Shown: positions 10,863 to 19,215 of the stretch, one piece after another | Layout of the letters: the number at the start of each line of letters is the position of its first letter | How positions within the stretch are numbered: position 1 is the first letter of the stretch | The notes under the pieces: generated by a model | What the model was told of the DNA's origin: nothing | Seen by the model: the letters and a program-made list of their open reading frames with translations, nothing else | Database searches by the model: none | DNA from: Chloroflexota bacterium | Lineage (GTDB): Bacteria; Chloroflexota; Dehalococcoidia; Lucifugimonadales; UBA3495 | Assembly (NCBI GenBank): GCA_002698265.1 | Contig: NZVX01000005.1 | Location: 1-49,922, forward strand | Direction: 5' to 3' | DNA length: 49,922 bases | Translations under genes and position numbers: made by a program

Positions 10863-11513
10863 CTAGTCCTCGCTGATGTAGTAGGTCATGGACTGGAGGG
10901 ATAGTACTGGGTCGATATTGCGGATGCGGATGCCTTCGCGAACCTGGGGCGTTATGGGAGCGTAATTGAGGATCGCCCGGACTCCGCAAGCCACCAACTG
11001 GTCAACAACGTTCTGAGTGTATTCCACCGGGACCGCTACGATGCCGATACTGACCTTTTCACTTTGAACTACCCGGTCCAACTCATCCATCTTCCGCACT
11101 GTAAGCCCACCCACCGTTTCACCGACCACGCTGTCGTTAAGATCAAACGCGGCGACCAGATGAAAACCGTCTGGGTTGAATCCGGGATAGCTTAAGATGG
11201 CCCGTCCCAGCCGGCCGACGCCAACTACCGCCACGTTCCATGGGGAATTGATGCCAAGTATTTGGCGCAGGCGGTTCAACAAGTCACTCACGCTGTAGCC
11301 GCGACCCTGCTTGCCGAACCGGCCGAAATAGCTGAGATCCTTGCGGATCTGGGCGGGGGTTACCTGGAGTTTCTCGCCCAATTGCTGGGAGCTGACCACC
11401 TGGATCCCATCATCCAGCAGCCGGTTGAGTATCCGCACGTATTGCGGAAGCCGACTGATGACGACCTCAGGCACTTCTGAGCGGCTCTGTCGAGATTCAG
11501 AGTTGGGGGCCAT
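10863..11513 (-). CDS. rex: Redox-sensing transcriptional repressor Rex
   Basis: The 216-aa protein has an N-terminal winged helix (about residues 15-75; recognition part VTPAQIRKDLSYFGRFGKQGRGY) and a Rossmann domain with the NADH-binding VGVGRLGRAI (about residues 96-105). The C-terminus has the usual NYAPI and a final helix that swaps between monomers. Rex represses respiratory and fermentative genes until NADH/NAD+ rises. Its position next to the ATP synthase operon suits an energy-metabolism regulator, but I found no clear Rex operator in the window. Confidence 0.95.
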   Translation of the reverse strand: MAPNSESRQSRSEVPEVVISRLPQYVRILNRLLDDGIQVVSSQQLGEKLQVTPAQIRKDLSYFGRFGKQGRGYSVSDLLNRLRQILGINSPWNVAVVGVGRLGRAILSYPGFNPDGFHLVAAFDLNDSVVGETVGGLTVRKMDELDRVVQSEKVSIGIVAVPVEYTQNVVDQLVACGVRAILNYAPITPQVREGIRIRNIDPVLSLQSMTYYISED

Positions 11514-11633
11514 GGCGTTTTAGTTCCCTCACCGACGGAATTCTATTGACGAAATAACCAATTCAGAACACCAGAGGGTAAACCCGGACATCTATTTGGG
11601 CAATCTACGACGTTAAATCGGACTGCCGTTGCC

Positions 11634-11646
11634 TATAATCTATAAT
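11634..11646 (+). promoter_or_regulatory. Tandem TATAAT boxes before the DUF503 gene
   Basis: Two TATAAT hexamers occur at 11634-11639 and 11641-11646, about 75 nt upstream of the DUF503 start. No strong -35 box accompanies them. Confidence 0.4.
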
Positions 11647-11717
11647 GTACGTTTGATGCTAGTCAAGAATGCCGATGGATGTTCGCCGCTGATTCCGCGC
11701 GGGGCCGGGAGTAAATT

Positions 11718-12011
11718 TTGCACATAGGTGTTTGCCGAATCATGCTCCATCTTCCCGATTCAGCCAGTCTTAAAGACAAACGGCGGGTGGCGCGTTCTCT
11801 CTCGGCCCGCATCCGCAATACCTTCAACGTCGCGGTGGCCGAGGTGGCGGACCAAGAGCTATGGCAACGGCTAACCCTGGCCGTTTGCTGCGTTAGCACC
11901 GACTCGGCCCACGCCAACGAGATGGTCTCTAAGGTAGTCTCATTTATCGAAGAGTCTCGACAGGACTTGGAGTTGCTGGACTACCAGACCGAGATCATCT
12001 CCGGTGTCTGA
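11718..12011 (+). CDS. DUF503 (YlxP-like) family protein
   Basis: The 97-aa protein matches DUF503 (PF04456) across its length: an N-terminal IGVCRIMLHLPDSASLKDKRR and the later FNVAVAEVADQELWQR are typical. YlxP-type genes often sit near infB/rbfA, but here it stands alone. The start is TTG at 11718, with GGGAG 6 nt upstream; the first in-frame ATG would cut the conserved first strand. Function is not established. It converges on the hydrolase gene with only 13 bp between stops. Confidence 0.85.
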   Translation: MHIGVCRIMLHLPDSASLKDKRRVARSLSARIRNTFNVAVAEVADQELWQRLTLAVCCVSTDSAHANEMVSKVVSFIEESRQDLELLDYQTEIISGV

Positions 12012-12024
12012 ACCAAGTCTAGAC

Positions 12025-12879
12025 TCAAAGCCCGGCAAGAAATTCGTTTATCGTGCCCCAGAACTGGTCCGGGTTTACCTCATGGGTGTTGTTGTGTGCC
12101 GCCCCGCCCAAGGTCTGGAAGCGTTTTGGATGGTTGGCGGCTTCGTAGAGTTTCCGGCCTTGTGATATGGGGACCAGGTCGTCTTCATCGCCGTGGAGCA
12201 CCAGCAGAGGGACGTTTAGCTGCCTGATGCGGGCGACGTTGTCATAATGGTTACGGACCAGCCAGCCAACCGGCGGGAAGGGCAGCGTCAGCTTGGCCAT
12301 GTCCCGCACAGAAGCGAAGGGCGACACTAAGATCATCGCCATCGGTGGCTGGGTCAACGCCAGTTCCACTGACAATGCCGCGCCTAGAGAGTTGCCCATG
12401 AAGACGATCCGCTCTTTATCGACATCGGGGCGGGAGGCGAGGTATTCCATGGCCGCCCGGGAGTCCAAGTGGGTGCCCTTTTCAGACGGACTGCCCTCGC
12501 TTTCGCCGTACCCCCGGTAATCGAAGATAAATATGTTGACACCAGTCCGGTGATGGGCCAGAGCCAGTTCGCCGATGCGGTGACCGTTGTTCCCGCCGTT
12601 ACCATGAAACCAGAGCCACGTGATGTCTGTGCCGGGTTTTCCGGGGATGAACCAGCCCTGCAAGATCAGGCCGTCGGAGGTCTTGATGCGGACGTCTTCG
12701 TGATCCAGATTGACGTCGTTGGGCGTGTACAACAGCTCTGCCACCGGGAAGAATACGAACCGCTTTTCCAACTGGGTCCAAAGCACGATGAAGGTCACTC
12801 CATAGGCGATCGACGCCCCGACGGCAAGGCGGACCAAGAGCCAACGGACGCGCCAAATCACGGAGTTAGCCATCGTCAC
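12025..12879 (-). CDS. Membrane-anchored alpha/beta hydrolase
   Basis: The 284-aa protein has one N-terminal membrane helix (about residues 11-34) and a hydrolase domain resembling the ABHD13 / BEM46-like group. The oxyanion region is FHGNGGN, the nucleophile Ser164 lies in GNSLG, the acid is likely Asp233 in DEDDLVP, and His262 completes the triad. The substrate cannot be told. It is the last gene of a minus-strand cluster (Fe-S reductase, zinc ribbon, receiver-like protein, hydrolase), 37 nt after the receiver-like gene. Confidence 0.85.
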   Translation of the reverse strand: MTMANSVIWRVRWLLVRLAVGASIAYGVTFIVLWTQLEKRFVFFPVAELLYTPNDVNLDHEDVRIKTSDGLILQGWFIPGKPGTDITWLWFHGNGGNNGHRIGELALAHHRTGVNIFIFDYRGYGESEGSPSEKGTHLDSRAAMEYLASRPDVDKERIVFMGNSLGAALSVELALTQPPMAMILVSPFASVRDMAKLTLPFPPVGWLVRNHYDNVARIRQLNVPLLVLHGDEDDLVPISQGRKLYEAANHPKRFQTLGGAAHNNTHEVNPDQFWGTINEFLAGL

Positions 12880-12916
12880 TACCTAGGTTATTCGGTCGAG
12901 TAGTCGCGCTTTGGGT

Positions 12917-13297
12917 TTAACCCGATGCCGATGCGCCCCGGCTGGCCAACAACTCGATCAACCCTTCGGAGAAGTCCCGTTTGATGAGAACAGCGTCGCT
13001 GCCAAGATCGCGGGCTTTACGCAGGGTGTCCGGCTCGCCGTGTGGGCCGTAGGCGACAACCTTGGTCCCTGCTGCTTTGCCTGTCTTGAGACATTCCAAA
13101 GCCTCGGTCCAGACCGGTTCATCTATCTCCAGGTCGACTAATACCAGCGGCACGTCGTGAGACCCCGCGGCCTCCATAAGACGCGCGGCGGTGGAGGCGC
13201 TGACAGTATCCATGCCGCCGGCCTCGGCTGCCGCTTCGATGCGGGGCATGAAGAACAGGTTGCTGGTCAGTACCAGTACGGTCTGTTTGTCGGCCAT
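12917..13297 (-). CDS. Stand-alone receiver-like (CheY-fold) protein, degenerate
   Basis: This 126-aa protein has the alternating strand/helix pattern of a response-regulator receiver. Asp55 in VLVDLE matches the phosphorylation site and Lys106 in VLIKRDF matches the conserved Lys. The acidic pair expected after strand 1 is missing (VLVLTSNLF) and the Thr/Ser after strand 4 is replaced (VVAYGPHG). It may therefore not be phosphorylated in the normal way. No output domain is attached. It lies 8 nt after the zinc-ribbon gene, probably co-transcribed with the Fe-S reductase. The fold call is inferred from pattern only. Confidence 0.6.
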   Translation of the reverse strand: MADKQTVLVLTSNLFFMPRIEAAAEAGGMDTVSASTAARLMEAAGSHDVPLVLVDLEIDEPVWTEALECLKTGKAAGTKVVAYGPHGEPDTLRKARDLGSDAVLIKRDFSEGLIELLASRGASASG

Positions 13298-13305
13298 GCC
13301 GCCCT

Positions 13306-13554
13306 TTATCTTCCCGCAGCCTGGCCGGGGAATGGCTCAGCAGGCACGGCCTTGGGATAGCTCTGCTGTTCTTCCTCGATGGACTTCAATCGACCGGCCA
13401 TGTCGCGCACCTGAGAACGGTTCGTCTGGCATTTGGAGCACCACACCTGCTCATTGGTGGTGAGCATCATGTTGTCCTTCTTGACCGTCACGGTCTCGAA
13501 CTCGGTACCGCACTCGGCGCAGAAACTGACGATTTCTACTTCATTTATCGGCAT
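13306..13554 (-). CDS. Small zinc-ribbon protein of unknown function
   Basis: The 82-aa protein has two CxxC pairs, Cys12/Cys15 and Cys39/Cys42, spaced as in a zinc ribbon, followed by a charged helix and a Pro-rich tail. I do not recognise a family. It starts 7 nt after the Fe-S reductase stop, which suggests translation from the same mRNA. Confidence 0.7.
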   Translation of the reverse strand: MPINEVEIVSFCAECGTEFETVTVKKDNMMLTTNEQVWCSKCQTNRSQVRDMAGRLKSIEEEQQSYPKAVPAEPFPGQAAGR

Positions 13555-13561
13555 TGGTTAA

Positions 13562-15601
13562 TTATAGCTCCAGACTGTCTGCCAGGATCTCCAGGACGTC
13601 TTTGGCTTCTTTCTCGGAGTCTAACCCCTTGGCTTGGATTCCCTCAGTCATCATCTGGACACAGAATGGGCAGGATACGCCCACGGTGTCAGCCTCGGTC
13701 TCCAGGAATTGGTCGGTGCGGGCGTGGTTCACCCTGGTGCCCTGACTCTCTTCGATCCACATGTGCCCACCGCCGGCGCCGCAGCAGAATCCCCGTTCGC
13801 GGCAACGTGAACCCATCTCCACTAGCTTGAGGCCCGGAATCGCCTTGGCCACGTCCCGGGGCTCGTCGTAGACCCCGTTGTGCCGGCCTAAGAAACAGGA
13901 GTCATGGTAGGCCATGGTGATGTTCATCATCTTCACAGGCTTGATACTACCCTTTTTGATTAGTTGGTCCACGAACTGGCTGTAGTGCAGCACCTCGAAT
14001 TTCCCACCCAACTGGGGGTACTCGTTCTTCATGGTGTTGAAGCAATGGGGGCAAGTCGTTACTACCTTCTTCACGTTGTAGCCGTTCATGGTGTCGATAT
14101 TCTGCTGAGCCAGTATCTGGAACAGGTACTCGTTGCCCATGCGGCGGGCCGGGTCGCCGGTGCAGGTCTCCTCGTCGCCCAGGATGGCGAAGTCAACTTT
14201 GGCGACCTTGAGTATCTTGGCCATGGACCGGGCGATGGCCTGGCTGCGCTGTTCCAATGCCGGGGTGCAACCAACCCAGAACAGCACCTCAGCGTCCGGT
14301 TTCTCAGCCAGGGTGGGCACTTCAAGGCCCTCAGCCCAGTCGGTCCGGGAATACTGGGTGCCGCGCCAGGGATGACCTCGCTGCTCCAAGCTGAGGAGGG
14401 CATTCATGGCCGATTCAGGTGCTTTGGACTCTTCTAGTACTAGGTGGCGGCGCATGTCCATGATGGTCGGCACGTGCTCCACAGTCACGGGACATTCTTC
14501 TATACAGGCCCCGCAGTTCAGGCAGTCCCATATAGACGTCTCGGAAATCACGCCCTCCAAGATGGGAAAAGGTTCTACGTGCTCCGGGTTCCGATCACCC
14601 TGATGGCCGATGGCCACCATGTGGTCCTTGAGGTTTTCCACGATGTGCATCGGCGAGAGCTGCTTGCCCGTTAGGTTGGCCGGGCATGCGTCAGTGCAGC
14701 GGCCACAGACTGCACAGGCATATCCGTCCAGCAGCTGCTTCCAGGTGAAGTCTTGGACGCGCCCAGCGCCGAATTTCTCGGTGTTTTCCAGGTCCATCAG
14801 GGGAAGCGCCCCCTTGGGCTCCAAGGACCGGAAATACGCGTTCACCGGAGCGGCAAACATGTGCATGTGTTTGGTGAACGGGATATAGACCGTGAAGATC
14901 AGGATGATCGACAGATGCGACCACCAGAATACGCCCTGAAGGGTGTTGGCGGCGCTCACTCCGATTCCCCAGTCGGTGAACAGTTCCCCCAGGGCTTTAC
15001 CGATGAAAACGTCTGCCTCGGGGCCCGTACCGCCCTGGGCCACCCAGAATGCGTGGGTCAAAATGGTGGACAACATCAGTCCCATGATGAGGACCACGAT
15101 AATCAGTGCATCGGAGTGTCGGGTCAAGTCGAAGGCCAGGCGGCTGGGGGTGAGCACCCATCTACGAACGAAAGCCCAGACCAACACCACGGCCAATACA
15201 GCGGCCAAGATGTCCAGATACTGGCTGTATACCCTTACTCCGGTCTCCGTGAGCAGCCATTCCGGGAACCCGCCATTGGCCGATGCGGCGAAGACGAAGA
15301 TGCCATAGCTGAGCATGAAGGTCAGGAAGCCCCAGAAAATGGTGGCATGGCCGATGCCGGCGTAGTCGCCGTACTTCACCCGCTGCAAAACCTTCTGCTG
15401 GCCCAGGGAGATCAGCAGAGCGCCCTTGAGACGTTCCAGTGGACGATCGAACCGCGCAGTTTCTTTACCCTGTAGCACCAGGCGGACGACCCTGTGGTAG
15501 AAAGCGTAATGGAAAATCGCCAGGGCTAGCCCCAGCAACACGAATACGCCAACCCATAGGGGCAGCGCGCCAATATCTCCAGGAGGGACCAAACTCAACA
15601 C
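13562..15601 (-). CDS. Membrane Fe-S oxidoreductase (FadF / HdrD-like, NarI-type anchor)
   Basis: The 679-aa protein has a NarI-like membrane part (about six helices within residues 15-245, with several His that could bind haem b), then two 4Fe-4S motifs (Cys296-299-302-306 and Cys360-363-366-370) and two CCG domains with the CCGAGGG motif near residue 620. This matches the FadF / heterodisulfide-reductase-related family thought to pass electrons from ETF or similar carriers to quinone. No etf genes are in the window. The start is GTG 15601 with only a weak ribosome site, so the exact start is uncertain. It heads a four-gene cluster. Confidence 0.88.
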   Translation of the reverse strand: MLSLVPPGDIGALPLWVGVFVLLGLALAIFHYAFYHRVVRLVLQGKETARFDRPLERLKGALLISLGQQKVLQRVKYGDYAGIGHATIFWGFLTFMLSYGIFVFAASANGGFPEWLLTETGVRVYSQYLDILAAVLAVVLVWAFVRRWVLTPSRLAFDLTRHSDALIIVVLIMGLMLSTILTHAFWVAQGGTGPEADVFIGKALGELFTDWGIGVSAANTLQGVFWWSHLSIILIFTVYIPFTKHMHMFAAPVNAYFRSLEPKGALPLMDLENTEKFGAGRVQDFTWKQLLDGYACAVCGRCTDACPANLTGKQLSPMHIVENLKDHMVAIGHQGDRNPEHVEPFPILEGVISETSIWDCLNCGACIEECPVTVEHVPTIMDMRRHLVLEESKAPESAMNALLSLEQRGHPWRGTQYSRTDWAEGLEVPTLAEKPDAEVLFWVGCTPALEQRSQAIARSMAKILKVAKVDFAILGDEETCTGDPARRMGNEYLFQILAQQNIDTMNGYNVKKVVTTCPHCFNTMKNEYPQLGGKFEVLHYSQFVDQLIKKGSIKPVKMMNITMAYHDSCFLGRHNGVYDEPRDVAKAIPGLKLVEMGSRCRERGFCCGAGGGHMWIEESQGTRVNHARTDQFLETEADTVGVSCPFCVQMMTEGIQAKGLDSEKEAKDVLEILADSLEL

Positions 15602-15680
15602 CCACTTCGCTGGACGGCGGCCCGTCCAGGCAGTTATTCACTCGTTCAAACGATTTTCAACGGCCCTCAGTTTAGCATGA

Positions 15681-15701
15681 TTCAGGCGTGTTTCGCCTGA
15701 A
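15681..15701. repeat. Short inverted repeat
   Basis: TTCAGGCG (15681-15688) and CGCCTGAA (15694-15701) form a perfect 8-bp stem with a 5-nt loop in the 222-bp gap upstream of the Fe-S oxidoreductase. No T-run follows on either strand. Confidence 0.4.
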
Positions 15702-15784
15702 CGAAGGGCGGCTGAATCGTCGGGTTCGCCGGGGGTAGGCTGTTGTGCTTCGGTGTGGGTCTGGTGGCGAGTATTTCACCCTAA

Positions 15785-15806
15785 CCCTCTCCCTACGGGG
15801 AGAGGG
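15785..15806. repeat. CCCTCTCCC-type palindromic repeat
   Basis: CCCTCTCCC and GGGAGAGGG flank TACG. A near-identical unit preceded by the same CCCTAA lies at 48737-48758, so this is a dispersed family. Confidence 0.6.
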
Positions 15807-15823
15807 AATTAATCGGCTTTAGC

Positions 15824-16834
15824 CTAAAAGTCTTTGATCCGGGGGATCACTTCCCGGCCTAATAGTTCGATCTGCTTTAGGACCTGCTCTTGAGGCATGC
15901 CCGGCCATTGCATGCGGCAGATCATGTGGTTGACGCCCAGCTCGTCGGCGTAGCGGCGGAACTCGGAGACGATGTCGTCGGGCGAGCCCAGCAGGAACCG
16001 GTCTTTGGCCAGGTCCTGGTAGGGCACGCTAAAGCTTTCGTTGCCGGGCAATGCCTTGTCCTGGCCCCAGGCGGCATACGCCTGGTATTTGCCCTCAAGG
16101 AAGGGCTGGCTCTCTATGAAGGCCGTCTCCCGGTCCCGGGCAACGTACATCTCGCGCATCATGGGCAGTTCATCCGGGACCGGTTGCCCGAACTCGTCCA
16201 AGGCCGCTTTGTACCTGGTCCATTGATCGGCCACCATGGGCACGGTGGCGTGGGGGTTTATCAGCCAAGGATAGCCCCAGCGGGCGGCCCGCCGGATGGC
16301 CACATCGTTGTTGGCGGCGACCCAGATGGGGGGATGCGGTGCCTGGACAGGTCTAGTGCTGATCTTGGTCTTGGGGACAGTGTAATACTTGCCGTTGAAC
16401 TCGACTTCGTCCTCGCTCCATAGCTGTTTGATCAGGTCCATGGCCTCGTTCATGCGCCCGACCCGTTCCCCGCGTTCTATCCCAAATGCAGTGTACTCCT
16501 CGTCCCGGTAGCCCAGGCCGACACCAAAGACGAACTTCCCGTTGGTTATGCAGTCCAGGGTAGCGATGCTTTCGGCCAATTCCACCGGGTTATGAAGAGG
16601 GACCAGTATGACGGTGGCGGCCACCTGCATATCGCCGGCCTCAGCGGCCAGACGGGACAGCAACGGGAACACCGTGCTCATCTGGTAGGGGGCGGCTAGG
16701 TAGTGCTGGCCTGTAGCGATTAGACTGAACCCGGCGTCGCGGGCCGCCCGCACCTGTTCCGCGCTGTCTTGGATCTTTTGCGGCATGGACTCGCCGGGTA
16801 AGTACTGGTTGGTGACGAAAAATCCTAGTTTCAA
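15824..16834 (-). CDS. LLM-class flavin-dependent oxidoreductase
   Basis: The 336-aa protein has the luciferase-like TIM-barrel pattern: KLGFFVTNQY at strand 1, then VAATVILVPLHNPVELAES, GVGLGYRDEEY and the later PIWVAANN. Members use FMNH2 or F420 to oxidise diverse substrates. The frame is open from 16918, but I chose TTG 16834: AAAGGAGA lies 5-6 nt upstream, the protein then begins at the conserved first strand, and the promoter at 16921-16949 would start transcription near 16914. It is divergent from the FAH-family gene, with back-to-back promoters. The substrate is unknown. Confidence 0.88.
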   Translation of the reverse strand: MKLGFFVTNQYLPGESMPQKIQDSAEQVRAARDAGFSLIATGQHYLAAPYQMSTVFPLLSRLAAEAGDMQVAATVILVPLHNPVELAESIATLDCITNGKFVFGVGLGYRDEEYTAFGIERGERVGRMNEAMDLIKQLWSEDEVEFNGKYYTVPKTKISTRPVQAPHPPIWVAANNDVAIRRAARWGYPWLINPHATVPMVADQWTRYKAALDEFGQPVPDELPMMREMYVARDRETAFIESQPFLEGKYQAYAAWGQDKALPGNESFSVPYQDLAKDRFLLGSPDDIVSEFRRYADELGVNHMICRMQWPGMPQEQVLKQIELLGREVIPRIKDF

Positions 16835-16920
16835 TGGGTCTCCTTTTCGGCCGCCGGTGGCCGGTGGCCGGTTCAGGGTGTGCAGAACAATCGCGAACGG
16901 GAAACTCCGCCCGGCCATGT

Positions 16921-16949
16921 ATTCTAGTCTTTGGACAATTTCCGAACAA
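16921..16949 (-). promoter_or_regulatory. Promoter of the LLM oxidoreductase gene
   Basis: On the minus strand TTGTTC (16949-16944) is followed after 17 nt by TAGAAT (16926-16921). It sits back to back with the FAH gene promoter, so a single regulator could control both genes. Confidence 0.55.
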
Positions 16950-16962
16950 CCCTAAAAACCCC

Positions 16963-16991
16963 TTGCCTAGCCTGGGCATAAGCAGTAGAAT
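16963..16991 (+). promoter_or_regulatory. Promoter of the FAH-family gene
   Basis: TTGCCT (16963-16968) and TAGAAT (16986-16991) are 17 nt apart. The predicted start near 16998 lies upstream of the chosen ATG at 17040. Confidence 0.55.
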
Positions 16992-17039
16992 CCGCCATTG
17001 ACTCCGGGTTCTTTAACTCAACTAATTCGTAGGAGTAGC

Positions 17040-17825
17040 ATGAAGATCGCACGCTTCCGCAGCAATGGCAGGACCGCATTCGGGGTGGTCCAGGGTGATG
17101 AGGTGGTGGAGATCCGAGGCAGTATTTTTACCCGATTCCGCCTGACCGACACCAAACACTCGCTGCAGGACGTGAAGCTCCTACCTCCAACCGAACCATC
17201 CGAAATTTGGTGCCCCGGCCTTAATTTCGCCAACCATTTGGAATTCGCCGCCGGGGTATTGGGCGACAAGAACCCCACTGTGCCCGAGCACCCAGAGCCC
17301 TGGATCAAGGCAAGGGGGTCTCTCACCGGCACTGAAGAGCCGATCGTTCTCCCCAGCGACTCAACCGACGTTCATTACGAAGGTGAGGCTGTGGCGGTCA
17401 TCGGTAAACTGTGCCACCGCGTTACTGCACAAGATGCCCCAAAATATATCCTGGGATACACCTGCGGCAACGATGTCAGCGACCGCACCTGGCAGAAAGA
17501 CGATTGGACATTTTGGCGGGCCAAGGGCGCCGACACTTTTGCGCCGGTGGGCCCTTGGATCGATACCGATGTCGACCCCCAGAAGCTGGAGATGATCGTC
17601 CGCCTGAATGACGAAGAGGTACAGCATGGCCACACAGAGGAGATGTTATTCAGCTTTGCCGAGATCGTGAGCTACATCAGCCAACAAGTGACCCTGCGGC
17701 CGGGAGACCTGGTCTTTTCGGGCAGCACCGGTGTTACGGTTGCCCTGAAACCCGGGGACAAAGTTGATGTTGAGATTCCTAACATCGGTGTACTTCGAAA
17801 TTCGGTTGAAGCGGAAGCCGCCTAA
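17040..17825 (+). CDS. Fumarylacetoacetate hydrolase (FAH) family protein
   Basis: The 261-aa protein has an N-terminal small domain and the FAH barrel from about residue 60. Metal-binding acids are visible in HYEGEAVAVIG and in the GNDVSDR region; the C-terminal KPGDKVDVEIPNIGVLRNSV is typical. Family members cleave C-C bonds in diketo acids or act as hydratases or decarboxylases in aromatic catabolism. ATG 17040 has TAGGAG 6 nt upstream; the longer frame from 16998 would begin at the transcription start. It is divergent from an LLM oxidoreductase, a plausible partner in one degradation pathway. Confidence 0.9.
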   Translation: MKIARFRSNGRTAFGVVQGDEVVEIRGSIFTRFRLTDTKHSLQDVKLLPPTEPSEIWCPGLNFANHLEFAAGVLGDKNPTVPEHPEPWIKARGSLTGTEEPIVLPSDSTDVHYEGEAVAVIGKLCHRVTAQDAPKYILGYTCGNDVSDRTWQKDDWTFWRAKGADTFAPVGPWIDTDVDPQKLEMIVRLNDEEVQHGHTEEMLFSFAEIVSYISQQVTLRPGDLVFSGSTGVTVALKPGDKVDVEIPNIGVLRNSVEAEAA

Positions 17826-17847
17826 GGCGCACTCAAGACCCAGTATG

Positions 17848-17893
17848 GAAAACAAGAGGCCCTCCCGCAACAACGGGAGGGCCTCTTGTTTTC
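17848..17893. terminator. Bidirectional terminator, 20-bp perfect stem
   Basis: Arms 17848-17867 and 17874-17893 are perfectly complementary with the loop CAACAA. Each arm has an A- or T-run at its outer end, so it can terminate both the FAH gene and the M16 peptidase gene, which converge on it. Confidence 0.93.
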
Positions 17894-17911
17894 AGCCGAA
17901 ATTAGTCCGGA

Positions 17912-19174
17912 TCAGAAACGGAGCATTCCCGTCAGGGCTTTGACGCCGCCGCGGGGACCCACTACTGCGAGGCGCATCTTGTCGTCATTCAAGAAGTTTT
18001 TCGCCACCCTGGCGATATCAGCAGGAGTCACGGCGTCCAGAGATTCCACCACTTCCTCGGGAGTTCGTACGCTGTCTTGAAGCAGTTCCTGGGCGCCGAG
18101 CCAAGAAGCGACGGCGCGGGTGTCTTCCATACGGAGCAAGAGCCGTCCTTTGGAGTACTCTCTAGCCTTGTTGAGTTCCTGTTCGCTGGGCGCTTGGTGC
18201 ATGCCCTGAAACTCTTTGACGATGGTCTTCACGGCATCGTTGGTCTTGCTGGGTTCGACTCCGCAGTAGACGACCAGAGCTCCGGTGTCTCGGTAGTTGC
18301 TGCTGGAACTATGTACGTCGTAGGCCAGGCCCTGTTCCTCCCGTAGATTCAAGAACAGGCGGCTGCTCATACCGTCTCCCAAGATCGTGTTCATCAGGTT
18401 GAAGGCATACCGGTCCGGGTGAGTTAAGGACAGGCCCGGCACTCCCAGGCACAAATGGGTCTGGTCGCTGTGGCGCCGCTCAACCTTCACCAAGGGGCCC
18501 TCGACATTGTCGGTGGCCTGTTCCCAGTCCAACGACTCCAGAGGCTTCCAGTCGCGGGTGGTCTCGGCCAGCATGCCCACAACTTCCTCGTGGGTCACGT
18601 TGCCGGCGACCGCCACAACCGTGTTGGCCGGGTTGTACTGCTGGTGCATGTATTCCCGGATATCTTTCTGCTGGATATCGGCCACCGTCTCCAGAGTGCC
18701 GCCGACGTCGCGGCCCATGGCTTGGTCCGGCCACATCGCCTCGTCGATCAGCAGGTCCACCCGGTACGACGGCTGGTCGTAGGTCATCCGCAGCTCTTCC
18801 TGGATCACCTCGCGCTCTTTCTCCACCTCTTCCGGGTCCAGGCGGGAGTTGAGCACCATATCCATGAGTACGGCGAACGCGGTCTTGTAATGGAGACGGG
18901 CTACTTTACACCAGAAGACGGTCATCTCCCGGTCGGTGCTGGCGTTCATAACGCCGCCGACGCCCTCGATGGCCTCGCTGACCGCACGGGCGGTGGGCCA
19001 ACTCTCAGTGCCCTTGAATGGTAGGTGTTCGATAAAATGGGAAACGCCGGCCAGTTCGTCGGACTCGTAACGTGAACCGGCCCCAACGCAGATGACCATG
19101 GAGATCGACTGAGTATGGGCCATCGTTGATGTCAGGACGCGCAGCTTGTTATCCAGTACAGAACTTTGATACAT
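17912..19174 (-). CDS. M16-family zinc peptidase
   Basis: The 420-aa protein has the inverted zinc motif HxxEH at residues 46-50 (HFIEH) and the third ligand at Glu126 or Glu127, about 76 residues later, as in pitrilysin and processing peptidases. The C-terminal half is the second M16 domain. It resembles the YmxG / processing-peptidase beta-like group and should cut peptides in the cytoplasm or near the membrane; no signal peptide is visible. It lies downstream of the metallo-hydrolase and uvrA in the same direction and shares the convergent terminator. Confidence 0.92.
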   Translation of the reverse strand: MYQSSVLDNKLRVLTSTMAHTQSISMVICVGAGSRYESDELAGVSHFIEHLPFKGTESWPTARAVSEAIEGVGGVMNASTDREMTVFWCKVARLHYKTAFAVLMDMVLNSRLDPEEVEKEREVIQEELRMTYDQPSYRVDLLIDEAMWPDQAMGRDVGGTLETVADIQQKDIREYMHQQYNPANTVVAVAGNVTHEEVVGMLAETTRDWKPLESLDWEQATDNVEGPLVKVERRHSDQTHLCLGVPGLSLTHPDRYAFNLMNTILGDGMSSRLFLNLREEQGLAYDVHSSSSNYRDTGALVVYCGVEPSKTNDAVKTIVKEFQGMHQAPSEQELNKAREYSKGRLLLRMEDTRAVASWLGAQELLQDSVRTPEEVVESLDAVTPADIARVAKNFLNDDKMRLAVVGPRGGVKALTGMLRF

Positions 19175-19215
19175 GTACTCCTCGGGCCTTCCTTAGTGAT
19201 CGATCGTTGTGGTGG

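Noticed and set aside
10863-11717. Rex operator near rex or the ATP synthase operon
   Set aside because: No TTGTGA-type inverted repeat was found upstream of rex or the atp genes.
18455-19024. 189-aa plus-strand ORF opposite the M16 peptidase
   Set aside because: Antisense shadow of a gene with an intact HxxEH zinc motif.
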